From CAZDWZ01 sp964509425 (lineage in GTDB: Bacteria > Bdellovibrionota_C > UBA2361 > SZUA-149 > CAZDWZ01), in contig CAZDWZ010000005.1 of assembly GCA_964509425.1 (NCBI GenBank), positions 248,001 through 312,000 on the forward strand: DNA of 64,000 nt, given 5' to 3'. Shown here piece by piece: positions 1-8,685 of this stretch (positions are counted from its first letter, which is position 1; each line of letters starts with the position of its first letter). A program made the translations under genes and the position numbers. The notes below the pieces were generated by a model. It saw nothing but the letters and a program-made list of their open reading frames with translations, did not search any database and had not been told where the DNA came from.

Positions 1-861
1 ATCATCGAGAACAAGCAGCCTGACGCCGCTCAGGTTCTTGAAACCCTCTACCCGAAGTCGGGGCGTGCCTACGTGATCGGAATTACCGGGTCGCCGGGTG
101 CGGGAAAGTCCACGCTCGTTGATAAGCTTGCCGAAGCGTTGCTGCTCGAGAAGAAAAAAGTGGCCGTGCTCGCCGTCGACCCGAGCAGTCCGTTCTCCGG
201 CGGGTCATTGCTCGGAGACCGCATCCGGATGGTCAAAGCATCCGCGGATCAATCGGCGTTCATCCGTTCGATGGCATCCCGAGGTTCGCTGGGTGGACTA
301 GGTCCGAGAACTTTCGAGGCGGTCATCGCGCTTGATGCCGCCGGATACGATTACATCTTGGTTGAAACCGTCGGCGTCGGACAAGCCGAAGTGGAAATCG
401 TGCAGCTCGCGGATTCCGTGCTTGTCGTTCTCGTTCCGGGGATGGGGGACTCCGTTCAAGCATTCAAGGCCGGCATCCTCGAGATAGCGGATCTCTTCGT
501 GGTGAACAAAGCCGATTACACGGGAGCCGACCGGCTCAAGAAGGATCTGCTTGCTCTCTTATCGCTTTCGAAAGCTGCTTGGCGGCCGCCTATCGTGGAG
601 ACCGTCGCGAGCGAGGGGAAAGGCACGCGGGAGCTTCTTCTCTCGATCAGAAAACACGCAGAATGGGCCGAATCGTCGGGTGAAAAGGCGGCGCGGCGAA
701 AGAAGATATTGGAGGCTGCGTTCCACAAGGCGCTCGCGGAGAGAGCGACGGAAAAGGCTCTGGAAGCGGTTCAAAAGGCCGGCGGTAGCGAAGCGCTCCT
801 TCTTGATATCAGCGAGAGAAAACTCGCTCCCTCTCTCGCTGCCAAGCGACTGGTAAAATAG
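1..861 (+). CDS. meaB: Methylmalonyl-CoA mutase-associated GTPase MeaB (5' truncated by window edge)
   Basis: G3E-family P-loop GTPase that protects and loads adenosylcobalamin-dependent methylmalonyl-CoA mutase, used in propionyl-CoA metabolism. The reading frame is open from base 1, and the upstream residues (PDAAQVLETLYPKSGRAYV) match the usual MeaB N-terminus, so a GTG at 73 is internal and not the start. Visible motifs: Walker A GSPGAGKST soon after, the switch region VETVGVGQAEVEI, and NKAD for guanine recognition. The C-terminal helical part is present up to the stop. The mutase itself is probably upstream, outside the window. The acyl-CoA dehydrogenases next door fit odd-chain or branched acyl-CoA oxidation. 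I am sure of the family; the metabolic link is inferred. Confidence 0.93.
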   Translation: MIENKQPDAAQVLETLYPKSGRAYVIGITGSPGAGKSTLVDKLAEALLLEKKKVAVLAVDPSSPFSGGSLLGDRIRMVKASADQSAFIRSMASRGSLGGLGPRTFEAVIALDAAGYDYILVETVGVGQAEVEIVQLADSVLVVLVPGMGDSVQAFKAGILEIADLFVVNKADYTGADRLKKDLLALLSLSKAAWRPPIVETVASEGKGTRELLLSIRKHAEWAESSGEKAARRKKILEAAFHKALAERATEKALEAVQKAGGSEALLLDISERKLAPSLAAKRLVK

Positions 862-890
862 CGGATCGCAGAGCCCTGGAGATCGAGGTT

Positions 891-2045
891 TTATTTCTTG
901 AAAGAGCCGCCGAACATTTCGCCCGCGGCAACTTTAATCATAACCTGCGTTGTTCCGCCGCCGATGGTGTTCAAGCGCAGATCTCTCAGCCATCGTTCGG
1001 GGAGAAACTCAGTCGTGTAGCCGTATCCCCCGTGGAGCTGCAGACAGCGATCGGCAACTTCAATCGCAAGCTCAGTGACGAAAATTTTTGCGAGGCTGAC
1101 TTCCTTCCGGCAGCGTTTCCCTTCGAGGAGCATCGCGAGGCAGTGATGGGAGAACGCGGTGCCGGATTCAAGCCGGCTCCAGAGCGAGGTGAGCATCTCT
1201 TGGTTTGAATCAAAGCTTCCGACAGTTGTACCGAAGAGTTTCCGATCGTTTACGTATCTCACCGTGTCTTCGAGGCACTTTCTCGCGCCGCCAAGAGCCG
1301 CGAGCGAGAGCATGAGCCGCTCCCATTCAAGTGACGACATCGCCTGCGTCCATCCTTCTCCGACCTGACCGAGGACCATTTCGTCTGGGACAAAGACACT
1401 GTCGAACACGAGCTCTGCCGTATCAGAGGAATGCCAGCCGAGTTTTGTGAGGGTTCGTGCAACCGAAAACCCCTCGCTCTTCGCGTCGACGATGAAGGTC
1501 GTGTATCCGTGATAACCCTTTGACGCGTCGGTCTTGGCGAGCACCAGAATGTAAGCGGCTCGGGCACCATTCGTGATGAAGATTTTCGATCCGCTGAGCC
1601 GCCAGCCGTTTCCGTCTTTTACGGCTTTTGTCTGAACCTGCGTGAGATCGCTTCCAGCGCCGGGCTCCGTAAATGCGTAGGCTCCGATGGATTTTCCTTC
1701 CACCGCGGACGCCAGCCACTTTTCCTTCGCTGATTCGGTGCCGAACCGTTGTATGGCCGGAGTGCAGACGAGCGCGTGCATATTTACACCGGTCGTAAGC
1801 CCGACGGCGGGAATTCTCCCGAACTCCTCGCACCAGGCCGCTGCGAGCGCATAGTCACCACCCGAGCCGCCCCACTTGTCTTCGATGAGAGTGCCGAGAA
1901 ATCCGGCGGAGCCGAGCTTCTCGAAGAGTGAAGAGGGAAAGTTCTTCTCTTCTTCCCAACGATTCACGTGGGGAAGGATCTCGCCTTCCGCAAACCGGCG
2001 AATGGCTGTCTGAAACAAACGATGTTCTTCGCTGTAGATGCCCAT
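891..2045 (-). CDS. Acyl-CoA dehydrogenase (IVD/LCAD-like active site)
   Basis: FAD-dependent acyl-CoA dehydrogenase, 384 aa, the normal family length. The frame extends upstream to 2195, but the ATG at 2045 (MGIYSEEHRLF) is preceded by AGGAAAGG and gives the standard N-terminus. Motifs: FTEPGAGSD, the hydrophobic beta-domain, and a C-terminal LHGGYGYTTEFLPERW. The usual catalytic Glu in the C-terminal loop (YEGT in SCAD/MCAD) is replaced (IGGGT), while helix G has WERLMLSLA, where isovaleryl-CoA and long-chain enzymes place their base. This suggests a branched or long substrate (inference from family knowledge). It is convergent with meaB and divergent from the SufT-like gene. Confidence 0.9.
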   Translation of the reverse strand: MGIYSEEHRLFQTAIRRFAEGEILPHVNRWEEEKNFPSSLFEKLGSAGFLGTLIEDKWGGSGGDYALAAAWCEEFGRIPAVGLTTGVNMHALVCTPAIQRFGTESAKEKWLASAVEGKSIGAYAFTEPGAGSDLTQVQTKAVKDGNGWRLSGSKIFITNGARAAYILVLAKTDASKGYHGYTTFIVDAKSEGFSVARTLTKLGWHSSDTAELVFDSVFVPDEMVLGQVGEGWTQAMSSLEWERLMLSLAALGGARKCLEDTVRYVNDRKLFGTTVGSFDSNQEMLTSLWSRLESGTAFSHHCLAMLLEGKRCRKEVSLAKIFVTELAIEVADRCLQLHGGYGYTTEFLPERWLRDLRLNTIGGGTTQVMIKVAAGEMFGGSFKK

Positions 2046-2241
2046 GAATACCTTTCCTAGTTTGCTTCCGGCCGCGCAGATAATCGAGAGTTCGCTCCGA
2101 AGTGCGGAGAGAACAATTTCATTCTGTGATTTGATGATATAAGCTAACCGAAAGGAACAGAAACTAATTCTCCGGACCCGTGATGAGAAATGCAATCAGC
2201 GTCCTGTTCCAGAATCTGAGTTTCGCTCAAGGAAGAAGTCT

Positions 2242-2532
2242 ATGGCTACCCGCGATGATGTTATCGAAGCGATTAAAACTATTATCGACCCGGATCTCTA
2301 CATCGACATCTGGACGCTCGGGCTTATCTACGATGTGAATATCGAAGGCGATCAGCTCCACGTGAAGATGACGTTCACTTCCCCCGCATGTCCCTCCGGA
2401 CCTGAGCTCGTTCAGGAAGTGAAGAACAAGACGGAGCAACTCGAAGGAATTGCTGCTACCACAGTCGAGGTCGTCTTTCGTCCTCCGTGGGAACCTTCTG
2501 AGGAATTAAAAGCGATGATGGGTATCATCTAG
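2242..2532 (+). CDS. SufT/MIP18-like (DUF59) iron-sulfur assembly protein
   Basis: Small 96-aa protein of the DUF59 / metal-sulfur cluster biosynthesis family (SufT, PaaD, MIP18 relatives), which help mature Fe-S proteins. Typical features are the DPDLYIDIWTLGLIYDV start and ACPSGP carrying the conserved cysteine. The length is that of the isolated domain. ATG 2242 follows AAGGAAGAAG. It lies only 25 bases ahead of the next acyl-CoA dehydrogenase on the same strand, so the two are probably co-transcribed. The specific client is not visible; an electron-transfer flavoprotein partner carrying Fe-S would be one idea. Confidence 0.85.
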   Translation: MATRDDVIEAIKTIIDPDLYIDIWTLGLIYDVNIEGDQLHVKMTFTSPACPSGPELVQEVKNKTEQLEGIAATTVEVVFRPPWEPSEELKAMMGII

Positions 2533-2557
2533 TATTCTCTAAGGGGAGGAACGGGAT

Positions 2558-3679
2558 TTGGATTTTCTTCTCAACTCCGATCAATCGGCAATCGGCGAGA
2601 TCGTTCAAAAGTTTCTCCGGACCGAGCTTCCGGCAGAGAAAGTTCGCGGTTTGCTGGCCGATCCTTCAAAGCGCTTTGATCCCGCACAACGTGAGCTCTG
2701 GACGAAATTTTTGTCGCTTGGCGCGGTCTCGGCGTGCCTACCGGAGGATCTCGGTGGCTTGGGCCTCGGCCTCTTGTCGGCCTCCGTGGCGGTCGAGAGC
2801 TGCCAGCCCTTGAACCACCTGCCGGTTTTTCAGACGCTTGCTTATGCAATCATTCCGCTCAGCGTCTGCCCGGAGAGTGAAGCGCTCGTTGCAGTTCTCG
2901 AGTCAGTCACGTCGGGTAAGGCGCTCGCATCCGGCGTCACACTGGTGGCCGGTGAGGGGCTTGAGGCCGAGAAATCCGGAGATGAAGTGCGCCTCTCGGG
3001 AGAAGTTTTTCCGCTCACCGGAGGAAAAGAGCTCGAAGTGCTCATCGTGTCGCTTATCGAAGGTGATGAGGTAAATATTCTCGGTTGTGACTTAAGGAAC
3101 GCGCCGCGAGGATCGTTCTCACTCGAGTCGCTCGAGACTCTCGACCTCCTTCGCGAGTATTCATCTCTCAAGCTCGAAGAGACTCCATTCCAAGTACTCG
3201 GCACTTTGCCGATGGCCGTCTTCACAGAAGTAGAGGCCGCGCAACTCGTACTGGCAGCTTCCGACCTGGTCGGCATCGGGTCCGCAGTTATGCGGATGAC
3301 GGTCGAATACGTAAAAACCCGTGAGCAGTTTGGCCGGCCGATAGGCAGCTTCCAGGCGATCCAGCATTCCCTTGCTGATATGTTTGTTGCGCTGGAACAG
3401 GCGAGATCGCTCACGAGATTTGCAGCGTGGTGTGCCGATACCCACGACGCGCAGTTTCAAATCGCTTCGCATGCGGCAAAATCATTTGCGAGCGAAGTAA
3501 TCCCGAGTCTCGTCGAGTCTGCCATTCAAGCTCACGGCGGAATCGGATTTACGTTTGAAAGCGACCTCCATCTCTCTCTTCGCCGCGCGAAGGTGCAGTC
3601 CATCCTCCTCGGCGATGAGGCGGAGTCCGCGCGGACTTTGGCGACCTTGGAGCTGGGAGATACATTCGAAGCAATTTAA
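2558..3679 (+). CDS. Acyl-CoA dehydrogenase family protein, divergent
   Basis: Second acyl-CoA dehydrogenase-fold protein, 373 aa. TTG start at 2558 supported by GGGGAGGA seven bases upstream. The N-terminal and middle domains are divergent. The C-terminal four-helix domain is clear: EYVKTREQFGRPIGSFQAIQ, then AHGGIGFTFESDLHLSLRRAK. The canonical FTEPGAGSD segment and the YEGT catalytic loop are not recognisable, and the chain ends with ILLGDEAESA instead. Such forms are often partner subunits of heteromeric acyl-CoA dehydrogenases, as in actinobacterial steroid FadE pairs; that this one pairs with the product of 891-2045 is only inference. A hairpin repeat follows directly. Confidence 0.82.
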   Translation: MDFLLNSDQSAIGEIVQKFLRTELPAEKVRGLLADPSKRFDPAQRELWTKFLSLGAVSACLPEDLGGLGLGLLSASVAVESCQPLNHLPVFQTLAYAIIPLSVCPESEALVAVLESVTSGKALASGVTLVAGEGLEAEKSGDEVRLSGEVFPLTGGKELEVLIVSLIEGDEVNILGCDLRNAPRGSFSLESLETLDLLREYSSLKLEETPFQVLGTLPMAVFTEVEAAQLVLAASDLVGIGSAVMRMTVEYVKTREQFGRPIGSFQAIQHSLADMFVALEQARSLTRFAAWCADTHDAQFQIASHAAKSFASEVIPSLVESAIQAHGGIGFTFESDLHLSLRRAKVQSILLGDEAESARTLATLELGDTFEAI

Positions 3680-3692
3680 GTTCCGGGACTTG

Positions 3693-3740
3693 GGTAGTGG
3701 GGTATTTTAACGAAGAGATTCGTCAAAATACCCCACTACC
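3693..3740. repeat. Short hairpin copy of an interspersed repeat
   Basis: Near-perfect snap-back sequence: 3693-3708 pairs with 3725-3740 over 16 bp, then after one mismatch five more pairs close on a GAGA loop (3715-3718). It lies 13 bases after a stop codon and may end transcription, but has no U-run. Its right half (CGAAGAGATTCGTCAAAA) matches the right end of the larger repeats at 25174-25310 and 30616-30766, so it looks like a minimal derivative of that family. Confidence 0.7.
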
Positions 3741-3802
3741 GAGAGTCGATGGACTTGCCTTTCATCGGAGGTTCGTGCGACTCTCGGCGGCCTCATCAGT
3801 GC

Positions 3803-3876
3803 GCGTCCGTAGCTCAGCTGGATAGAGCAACTGGCTTCGAACCAGTAGGTCGGGCGTTCAAGTCGCTCCGGACGCA
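3803..3876 (+). tRNA. tRNA-Arg (anticodon TCG)
   Basis: Full cloverleaf: acceptor GCGTCCG (3803-3809) pairs with CGGACGC (3869-3875), D-arm AGCTCAGCTGGATAGAGCA, anticodon stem ACTGG/CCAGT around loop CTTCGAA giving anticodon TCG, and T-arm with GTTCAAG. CCA is not encoded. A run of eight T (3877-3884) follows at once and probably ends the transcript. Confidence 0.96.
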
Positions 3877-3985
3877 TTTTTTTTCATTCCAGAGACTTTT
3901 GCCTACAGAAACATCAGAATGTGCTTCCGTAAGGCCGCGTCTTCGCGTCCTCGCCAGTGTCTGTATGCAAGCGTTTGTACGCAAC

Positions 3986-4009
3986 TGCGGGGCGTATTAC
4001 CGCCCCGCA
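3986..4009. other. GC-rich hairpin downstream of the PEP-CTERM gene
   Basis: TGCGGGGCG (3986-3994) pairs perfectly with CGCCCCGCA (4001-4009) around a six-base loop. It lies 36 bases past the stop of the leftward PEP-CTERM gene and could mark its transcript end. There is no T-run on that strand, so it is a weak terminator candidate. Confidence 0.4.
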
Positions 4010-4044
4010 ATGCTTGAATAGTGGTGTGTCGGATTTTCTTCCGA

Positions 4045-4764
4045 CTACTTCTTCGCAGCCCGGCGCCGTGCGCCCCAACCCGCGAACAATCCGCCCGATG
4101 CGAGGAGCGCCAAAGTTGCAGGCTCCGGCACCGCATTCGCGTAAAGGGTCGCGCGAACATACTCGGCCGTATTCAGGCCCTGAAGTCCCAGAGTAACGAA
4201 ACTCGAGAAATTCAAGCCGATGACGAATGGGTCAGTTGCCGATGGAGTAAAGAAGTTTGAGATATCGGTGAAAATGATCTGTTGGGTATCGAAGTTTCCA
4301 TCGACGCTGAACATGCCAGGAACGTCGTCCTCGATATCTTCTATGACTGCCGTCGTAAAGCCGTTTACGCCGAAGAAACGGACGGTCTCTTGGAAGTCGC
4401 CCTGCTGAACTTCGTTGATGTCGTTTACGAGACCGAGATCGAAGTCGATGAAATCAAATACGAGCTGAACGTTTACCAATGGATCGGCGAAGATTCCGAA
4501 GTTCAGGAACATGTCGAAGTTCCCTCCACCGGAGCCGTTGTCCGCCGCAGTGCCGACACCGTTTACGCCGAACACTCCGCTTCCCGCAGCCGAGATTGGA
4601 ATGAACATTTCAATGAAATTGTTTGGTCCTAACGGGACCACCTGATTGTCCGAAGTGAACGATGCGACCGGCACTCCGAGGCTCTGCACGGGTGTCGCAT
4701 GGGCTGCCGACACCGAAGCGAAAAATAATCCCAATCCAAGCGCCAGATTCTTCACTGAATTCAT
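4045..4764 (-). CDS. PEP-CTERM sorting-domain protein
   Basis: Exported protein of 239 aa. ATG 4764 chosen because GAGGTGGAG lies just upstream and a signal peptide follows (LALGLGLFFASVSAAHA, cut near residue 22). The mature part is acidic, rich in Asn, Asp and Phe, with no recognised catalytic domain. The C-terminus is a textbook PEP-CTERM tripartite signal: VPEP at 212-215, a hydrophobic stretch, then WGARRRAAKK. Such proteins are processed by exosortase (EpsH/XrtA family) and belong to the exopolysaccharide or biofilm surface. No exosortase is in the window, so it must be elsewhere. The role of this one is unknown. Confidence 0.88.
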   Translation of the reverse strand: MNSVKNLALGLGLFFASVSAAHATPVQSLGVPVASFTSDNQVVPLGPNNFIEMFIPISAAGSGVFGVNGVGTAADNGSGGGNFDMFLNFGIFADPLVNVQLVFDFIDFDLGLVNDINEVQQGDFQETVRFFGVNGFTTAVIEDIEDDVPGMFSVDGNFDTQQIIFTDISNFFTPSATDPFVIGLNFSSFVTLGLQGLNTAEYVRATLYANAVPEPATLALLASGGLFAGWGARRRAAKK

Positions 4765-4908
4765 TCTCCACCTCTTCCCAAGTCGTAAACCACACCAAGC
4801 CTTGTACCGGATTCGGCAAGGAATGAACATCCCTGAAACGAAATAATGTAATCGATCTTTGTTAATAATGTCGGGCACTTCAAGCCACATGAAACACTCG
4901 AAAGCTCT

Positions 4909-6672
4909 TCAGTAGACGGTAATTATCCGAGCCGCGAGCCGTTTCGAGCCCTGGAGCACCACGGCCTCATACTTCCCAGGAACGAGCTTTTCAGACATCG
5001 CACCTCCGACTCGAGTCTCGGGGTTTGTGGATGTGCCGAGTGAGATGAGCTTTCCCTGAACCTCGGAGAGCGGCCTGGTTTCCCCCGTCCGAAAAATAAC
5101 GAGCTTCAAATCCCGGAGCTCTGCGTCGTCGAGATGCCCGGGAATGCTCGCGCTCCACCGTACCTGCGCAATCTCGCCGGAACTAAATTCCTGCTCGGAA
5201 GCGAGCGAGCCGCTCCGTCGAAAAAACACCTCACCCGGAAGCTCTGCTGTTCTTGCCGGTGCCGGCATCCGCGAAGCCGTTTCCTGCGGACGCGGCTCGG
5301 GCGTTCCAGCCTTCTCGGGAAGAACTTCTGGTGCGATGGGTTCCAGGCTCGGTTCGAGGATCGGAGTCACAGCCTGTGGTGGCGTCTCCTTAACTCCCAT
5401 GTCTGGAAGCTCCGGCTCGATGAACTCCGTCGGCGCTGCCGGCGGTGTCGCGCTGGGAGTCTCCACGGTCGGGTACAGCATTGGAGCGCCGCTCGGAAGT
5501 GTTGCCGCCGTCGGGAATGGCGTCGCGGGAATTTGGCCCGTCGCCGACGGAATGGTCGCCGTCGGAAGGGCCGCCGCCGTCGGGAACACCGTCGCCGCGG
5601 GTAATTCTGTCGCAAAGGGACTAACCGTTCGCGTTGGAATCGCCGTTCCTGCCGGAACCACAGGCGGCCCTGGTTGTGGTTCGTTCCAAGGGAGCTCGCG
5701 ATTTAAGATCGAATAGGAATAACCGATTATTCCGAGCAGCACCGCGATGAGGAGGGGACGAGCATACGACTTCGATGCCGGCCCGGCTTCCGGCTTTTTT
5801 GTCCCTCGAATGGCATCCGAAAATTCCTTCGCGTCGAGAAATCGATCCGCTTTTAGCTTCGCCGCAGCCTTCCGAACCGCGGCTTCATACCACGCCGGGA
5901 CGCTCCGGCGTCCTCCCGACATCGAAGGAAATTCTTCGTTTAATTGTTTGAATGCCGCGGCGATATAGTTATCGCTTTCAAACGGCCGCTTACCCATCGC
6001 CAGCTCGTAGCCGATGATCCCCAGCGCATAGAGGTCGGTGCGAACATCGACCTCCTCTCCGCGAATTTGCTCCGGGGACATGTAGTAGGGAGTGCCGATG
6101 ATGTGACCCGTCGGAGTGAGCTCAAGCTTACTTTTCAGAAGCCTCGCTGTTCCGAAATCAACCAGCTTCACTTCACCGGACTCGAAGTAGATGACATTCG
6201 CCGGTTTCAAATCGCGATGAATGATTCCTTTCTCGTGCGCGTAGGAGACGGCATCCAGTATTTGGAGAAGAATCTGCGAGGCTTTTTGAACGGGAAGCGC
6301 GCCCGATTGCTCAATGAATTCCTTGAGGCTCTTCCCTTCGACGTACTCCATGGTGAGGTAATAATATCCCTCCGGAGCCTTCCCGAGATCGAACGTTCGC
6401 ACAATGTTCGGGTGAGCGAGCGAACGAGCCAGAGCCACTTCATTCCGGAAGCGCTCGAAGATTGACGGATCTTGCGAAAGTTGAGGATGAAGCAGCTTGA
6501 GAGCCACGGTCTCACCGTGAAGCTCCCGGTCGACAACTCGGTATACTTGTCCCATTCCCCCGGAACCGAGAAGGGACAGCACCTCATAGCGGCCAGCTAT
6601 CAACGTACCCGGAGAAACCACTCCAGAGCCCGCGGCGGCGGGTGTCTCACGTATCGTTTTGTCGTCCTCCAA
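4909..6672 (-). CDS. Transmembrane Ser/Thr protein kinase with Pro/Thr-rich external region
   Basis: Hanks-type kinase, 587 aa. Kinase domain about 28-290: glycine loop GSGGMGQVY (36-44), Lys59, HRDLKPAN (152-159), DFG (172-174), APE-like YYMSPEQ. One membrane span about 304-323, then a low-complexity stalk with repeated PTAA / LPTAT-type units (about 340-420) and a C-terminal, probably beta-rich domain on the outside, so a receptor-like layout. No PASTA repeats. TTG start at 6672 follows the upstream VWA stop by six bases with GAGGAAG very close, so translation is likely coupled. It probably acts with the VWA protein; what it senses is unknown. Confidence 0.92.
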   Translation of the reverse strand: MEDDKTIRETPAAAGSGVVSPGTLIAGRYEVLSLLGSGGMGQVYRVVDRELHGETVALKLLHPQLSQDPSIFERFRNEVALARSLAHPNIVRTFDLGKAPEGYYYLTMEYVEGKSLKEFIEQSGALPVQKASQILLQILDAVSYAHEKGIIHRDLKPANVIYFESGEVKLVDFGTARLLKSKLELTPTGHIIGTPYYMSPEQIRGEEVDVRTDLYALGIIGYELAMGKRPFESDNYIAAAFKQLNEEFPSMSGGRRSVPAWYEAAVRKAAAKLKADRFLDAKEFSDAIRGTKKPEAGPASKSYARPLLIAVLLGIIGYSYSILNRELPWNEPQPGPPVVPAGTAIPTRTVSPFATELPAATVFPTAAALPTATIPSATGQIPATPFPTAATLPSGAPMLYPTVETPSATPPAAPTEFIEPELPDMGVKETPPQAVTPILEPSLEPIAPEVLPEKAGTPEPRPQETASRMPAPARTAELPGEVFFRRSGSLASEQEFSSGEIAQVRWSASIPGHLDDAELRDLKLVIFRTGETRPLSEVQGKLISLGTSTNPETRVGGAMSEKLVPGKYEAVVLQGSKRLAARIITVY

Positions 6673-6678
6673 ACTTCC

Positions 6679-8208
6679 TCACTCTTTCGGAGTGTTTTCT
6701 TCCGCCGCTGATCCTACTTTCTTCAGAATGAGGCTGTACTCGGCTGACTCACTGCCGACATATCCGATTTCCAAAAAATGGATACCGTCGTCGGCAATGG
6801 TGAAGGGATTGGATTTCAGCCCGGCAGCGGCCTGAGAGTTTTCATTGAGCAGCACCTGCCGGAATTCATCCAGTACGCGAACGGTGAAGTATGATGTGGT
6901 CTTTCCGGCCGGAACGATTCCGACGAAGTATTTATCTCCGGACTTCGCATCAAAGGAGAAGACGTCGAGGTCGTCGGCGTCTCCTATGAAATTTTTCGTA
7001 TAACGCTTTGCTTCCATCTTGATCGCTTGATCAAAAGCGGAGCCTGCATCTTTCTCCCCGTCGAGATCTCCCTTACTCGTTCGAGTGATTTTGAACGTGA
7101 AGAAATCCTTATGGGTGTCTGCGCTGTCTGCGCCAATGAGGAGATAATACCGCCCGTCTTCTTGCGGCTGGTAGGTGAATTCAGCAGCCTTGAACTTTTC
7201 TCCAAAAATGGCCGCGGACTGCAGCTTGTCTCGCTTTTTGCCATGGAGTTGTGCCCCACCGTAGGGATGTTGACCTTCCACCGGCTTTCCTTCCTTCACG
7301 CCGCTGATGCTCTTTTCTCCTGTATTGATCGTGACGGTGACCTCTGAACCGCGTGCGAGCTCGACGTAAAAATAATCGTATTGTGCCGCTTGTTGATGAT
7401 GATCCAACCGGTATTCTTTATCGAACTCAATCAGCTTCGCATCGTCGTAGCTATCTCCGCCTCGCACTTCCGTTCCGAATGTTTTTGTGGATTTGGCGAT
7501 GACAACAGACGCCTGGGTTGCCTCTTTGAGAGCGCCATTTAACTGCTGAGCGTCTTTGGCGTCGTAGTATTTTCCGCCCGTGAAATCGGCGATTGCGCGC
7601 AGCTGCTGACGAGCGATGTCGTTGACGTTAAAACCGATTGAATAAACGGTCAGCTTAAAACCTTCCGCTTTAAGCTGTTTGAGGACGGCAATGGGGTCGC
7701 CGCCGCACGTTTCTTCACCATCCGTGAGCAAGATGATCACCCGCTCCGCTTCGCGGGCTACACCCACGTCGTAGAGATCGTTTCTGGTTTCTTGGAGTGC
7801 GTAAGCAATCGGCGTATAGCCCTGAGGGTTGAGAGCAGCTATTTTCTCCCCGATAACCGTTTTGTTTACCTCTTGAAACGGAATGAGCAGCTCCGTGTCT
7901 TTGCAGCTTTCCTCTTTTCGGCTCTGATCGACGCGATGGCCGTAGACTCGAACGGCGACCATTTGATTTTTCGGGATCTCGTCCAGCGATTTCAGGAGCG
8001 CCTTCCGGGCGGACTCAATCTGAGTCTCACCGCCCAGCTTCTGCTTCATCGAACCGGAGATATCGAGCACGAACTCGATGTCGGTGGCGGCTTTCGCTTC
8101 CTGGAGAGGGAGGCAGCAAACGGCGACGAGCGCACAGCACGCGCCGAGGATTAAATATGAAATTCCAGCAAAAAATGAACGAGAAAGACTATCTTTTCGC
8201 GTGTCCAC
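6679..8208 (-). CDS. Secreted von Willebrand factor A domain protein
   Basis: 509 aa with an N-terminal signal sequence (hydrophobic about 12-34, cut near AKA at 38-40) and a VWA domain about 43-225. The MIDAS metal site is intact: DISGS (49-53), Thr132 in GYTPI, Asp163 in LLTDGEE. The domain resembles the Ca-activated-chloride-channel-like VWA group seen in many bacteria. The C-terminal half has two further beta-rich segments that I cannot name. GTG 8208 follows AGGAGAAG. First gene of a two-gene unit with the kinase. By family knowledge, MIDAS VWA domains bind protein partners; that it is the external partner of the kinase is inference. Confidence 0.88.
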   Translation of the reverse strand: MDTRKDSLSRSFFAGISYLILGACCALVAVCCLPLQEAKAATDIEFVLDISGSMKQKLGGETQIESARKALLKSLDEIPKNQMVAVRVYGHRVDQSRKEESCKDTELLIPFQEVNKTVIGEKIAALNPQGYTPIAYALQETRNDLYDVGVAREAERVIILLTDGEETCGGDPIAVLKQLKAEGFKLTVYSIGFNVNDIARQQLRAIADFTGGKYYDAKDAQQLNGALKEATQASVVIAKSTKTFGTEVRGGDSYDDAKLIEFDKEYRLDHHQQAAQYDYFYVELARGSEVTVTINTGEKSISGVKEGKPVEGQHPYGGAQLHGKKRDKLQSAAIFGEKFKAAEFTYQPQEDGRYYLLIGADSADTHKDFFTFKITRTSKGDLDGEKDAGSAFDQAIKMEAKRYTKNFIGDADDLDVFSFDAKSGDKYFVGIVPAGKTTSYFTVRVLDEFRQVLLNENSQAAAGLKSNPFTIADDGIHFLEIGYVGSESAEYSLILKKVGSAAEENTPKE

Positions 8209-8603
8209 GATTCTTCTCCTCTAGAAACTCATCCGCGCCGAGCATACCCGCTCCGCGCCCGATTCATACTAAGATTTCGAGGCGAAGTCTCTTTCTACTT
8301 GGAAGGCGGAAAGCGTGTCATGTCCGTTCGAGAAACGCTCCGATTGCCTAGAGTTCGACGGGCGTTGTGGTGATGGACGTCTTCCACCCCGAGTACCGCG
8401 GCATCCTCCGGCAGACCGATCCGGAGGGAGAATTTTGTGAACACTTGTGCCGCTTATTTAGACTGATTCGTGGGCTATCGGCCCTTCATCGTCAGTTTCG
8501 CCGCGTCGTTGACGGCCGCTTTCGAGAGAGTGCGTTTTGCGACTCCCGGAGCGTCGGATGAACGGTGACCGAGATGTGCTGGAATCTCGCAGGTTTCCGC
8601 GCC
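8209..8603. other. Intergenic stretch without a supported gene
   Basis: About 400 bases between the leftward VWA gene and the promoter of the rightward metal transporter. Two short open frames occur (8157-8351 and 8367-8561), but neither has a convincing ribosome site or a recognisable product. It must hold the VWA promoter; I could not pick out a clear one. Confidence 0.4.
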
Positions 8604-8660
8604 TTGACCGTAGACACTTAGCCGAGTATCCTAGAAGCAGATATGTAGCATAGGCTACAT
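8604..8660 (+). promoter_or_regulatory. Sigma-70-type promoter and metal-repressor operator candidate
   Basis: TTGACC (8604-8609), 17-base spacer, TATCCT (8627-8632). A perfect inverted repeat ATGTAGC-atag-GCTACAT lies at 8643-8660, at or just past the expected start site, 25 bases before the transporter operon. Position and symmetry fit an operator for a DtxR/MntR-type repressor. The fused repressor domains encoded downstream are the natural candidates (inference). Confidence 0.65.
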
Positions 8661-8685
8661 TTTATCTTCAAGAAGGAAGCTGGAC

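Noticed and set aside
3749..4021. Open frame of 90 codons on the plus strand
   Set aside because: It runs through the tRNA-Arg gene (the telltale SVAQLDRATGFEPVGRAFKS), so it is not a protein gene.
5134..5716. Long plus-strand frames opposite the kinase stalk
   Set aside because: They are mirror images of the low-complexity Pro/Thr coding region, with Gly/Val/Ala repeats and no ribosome site.
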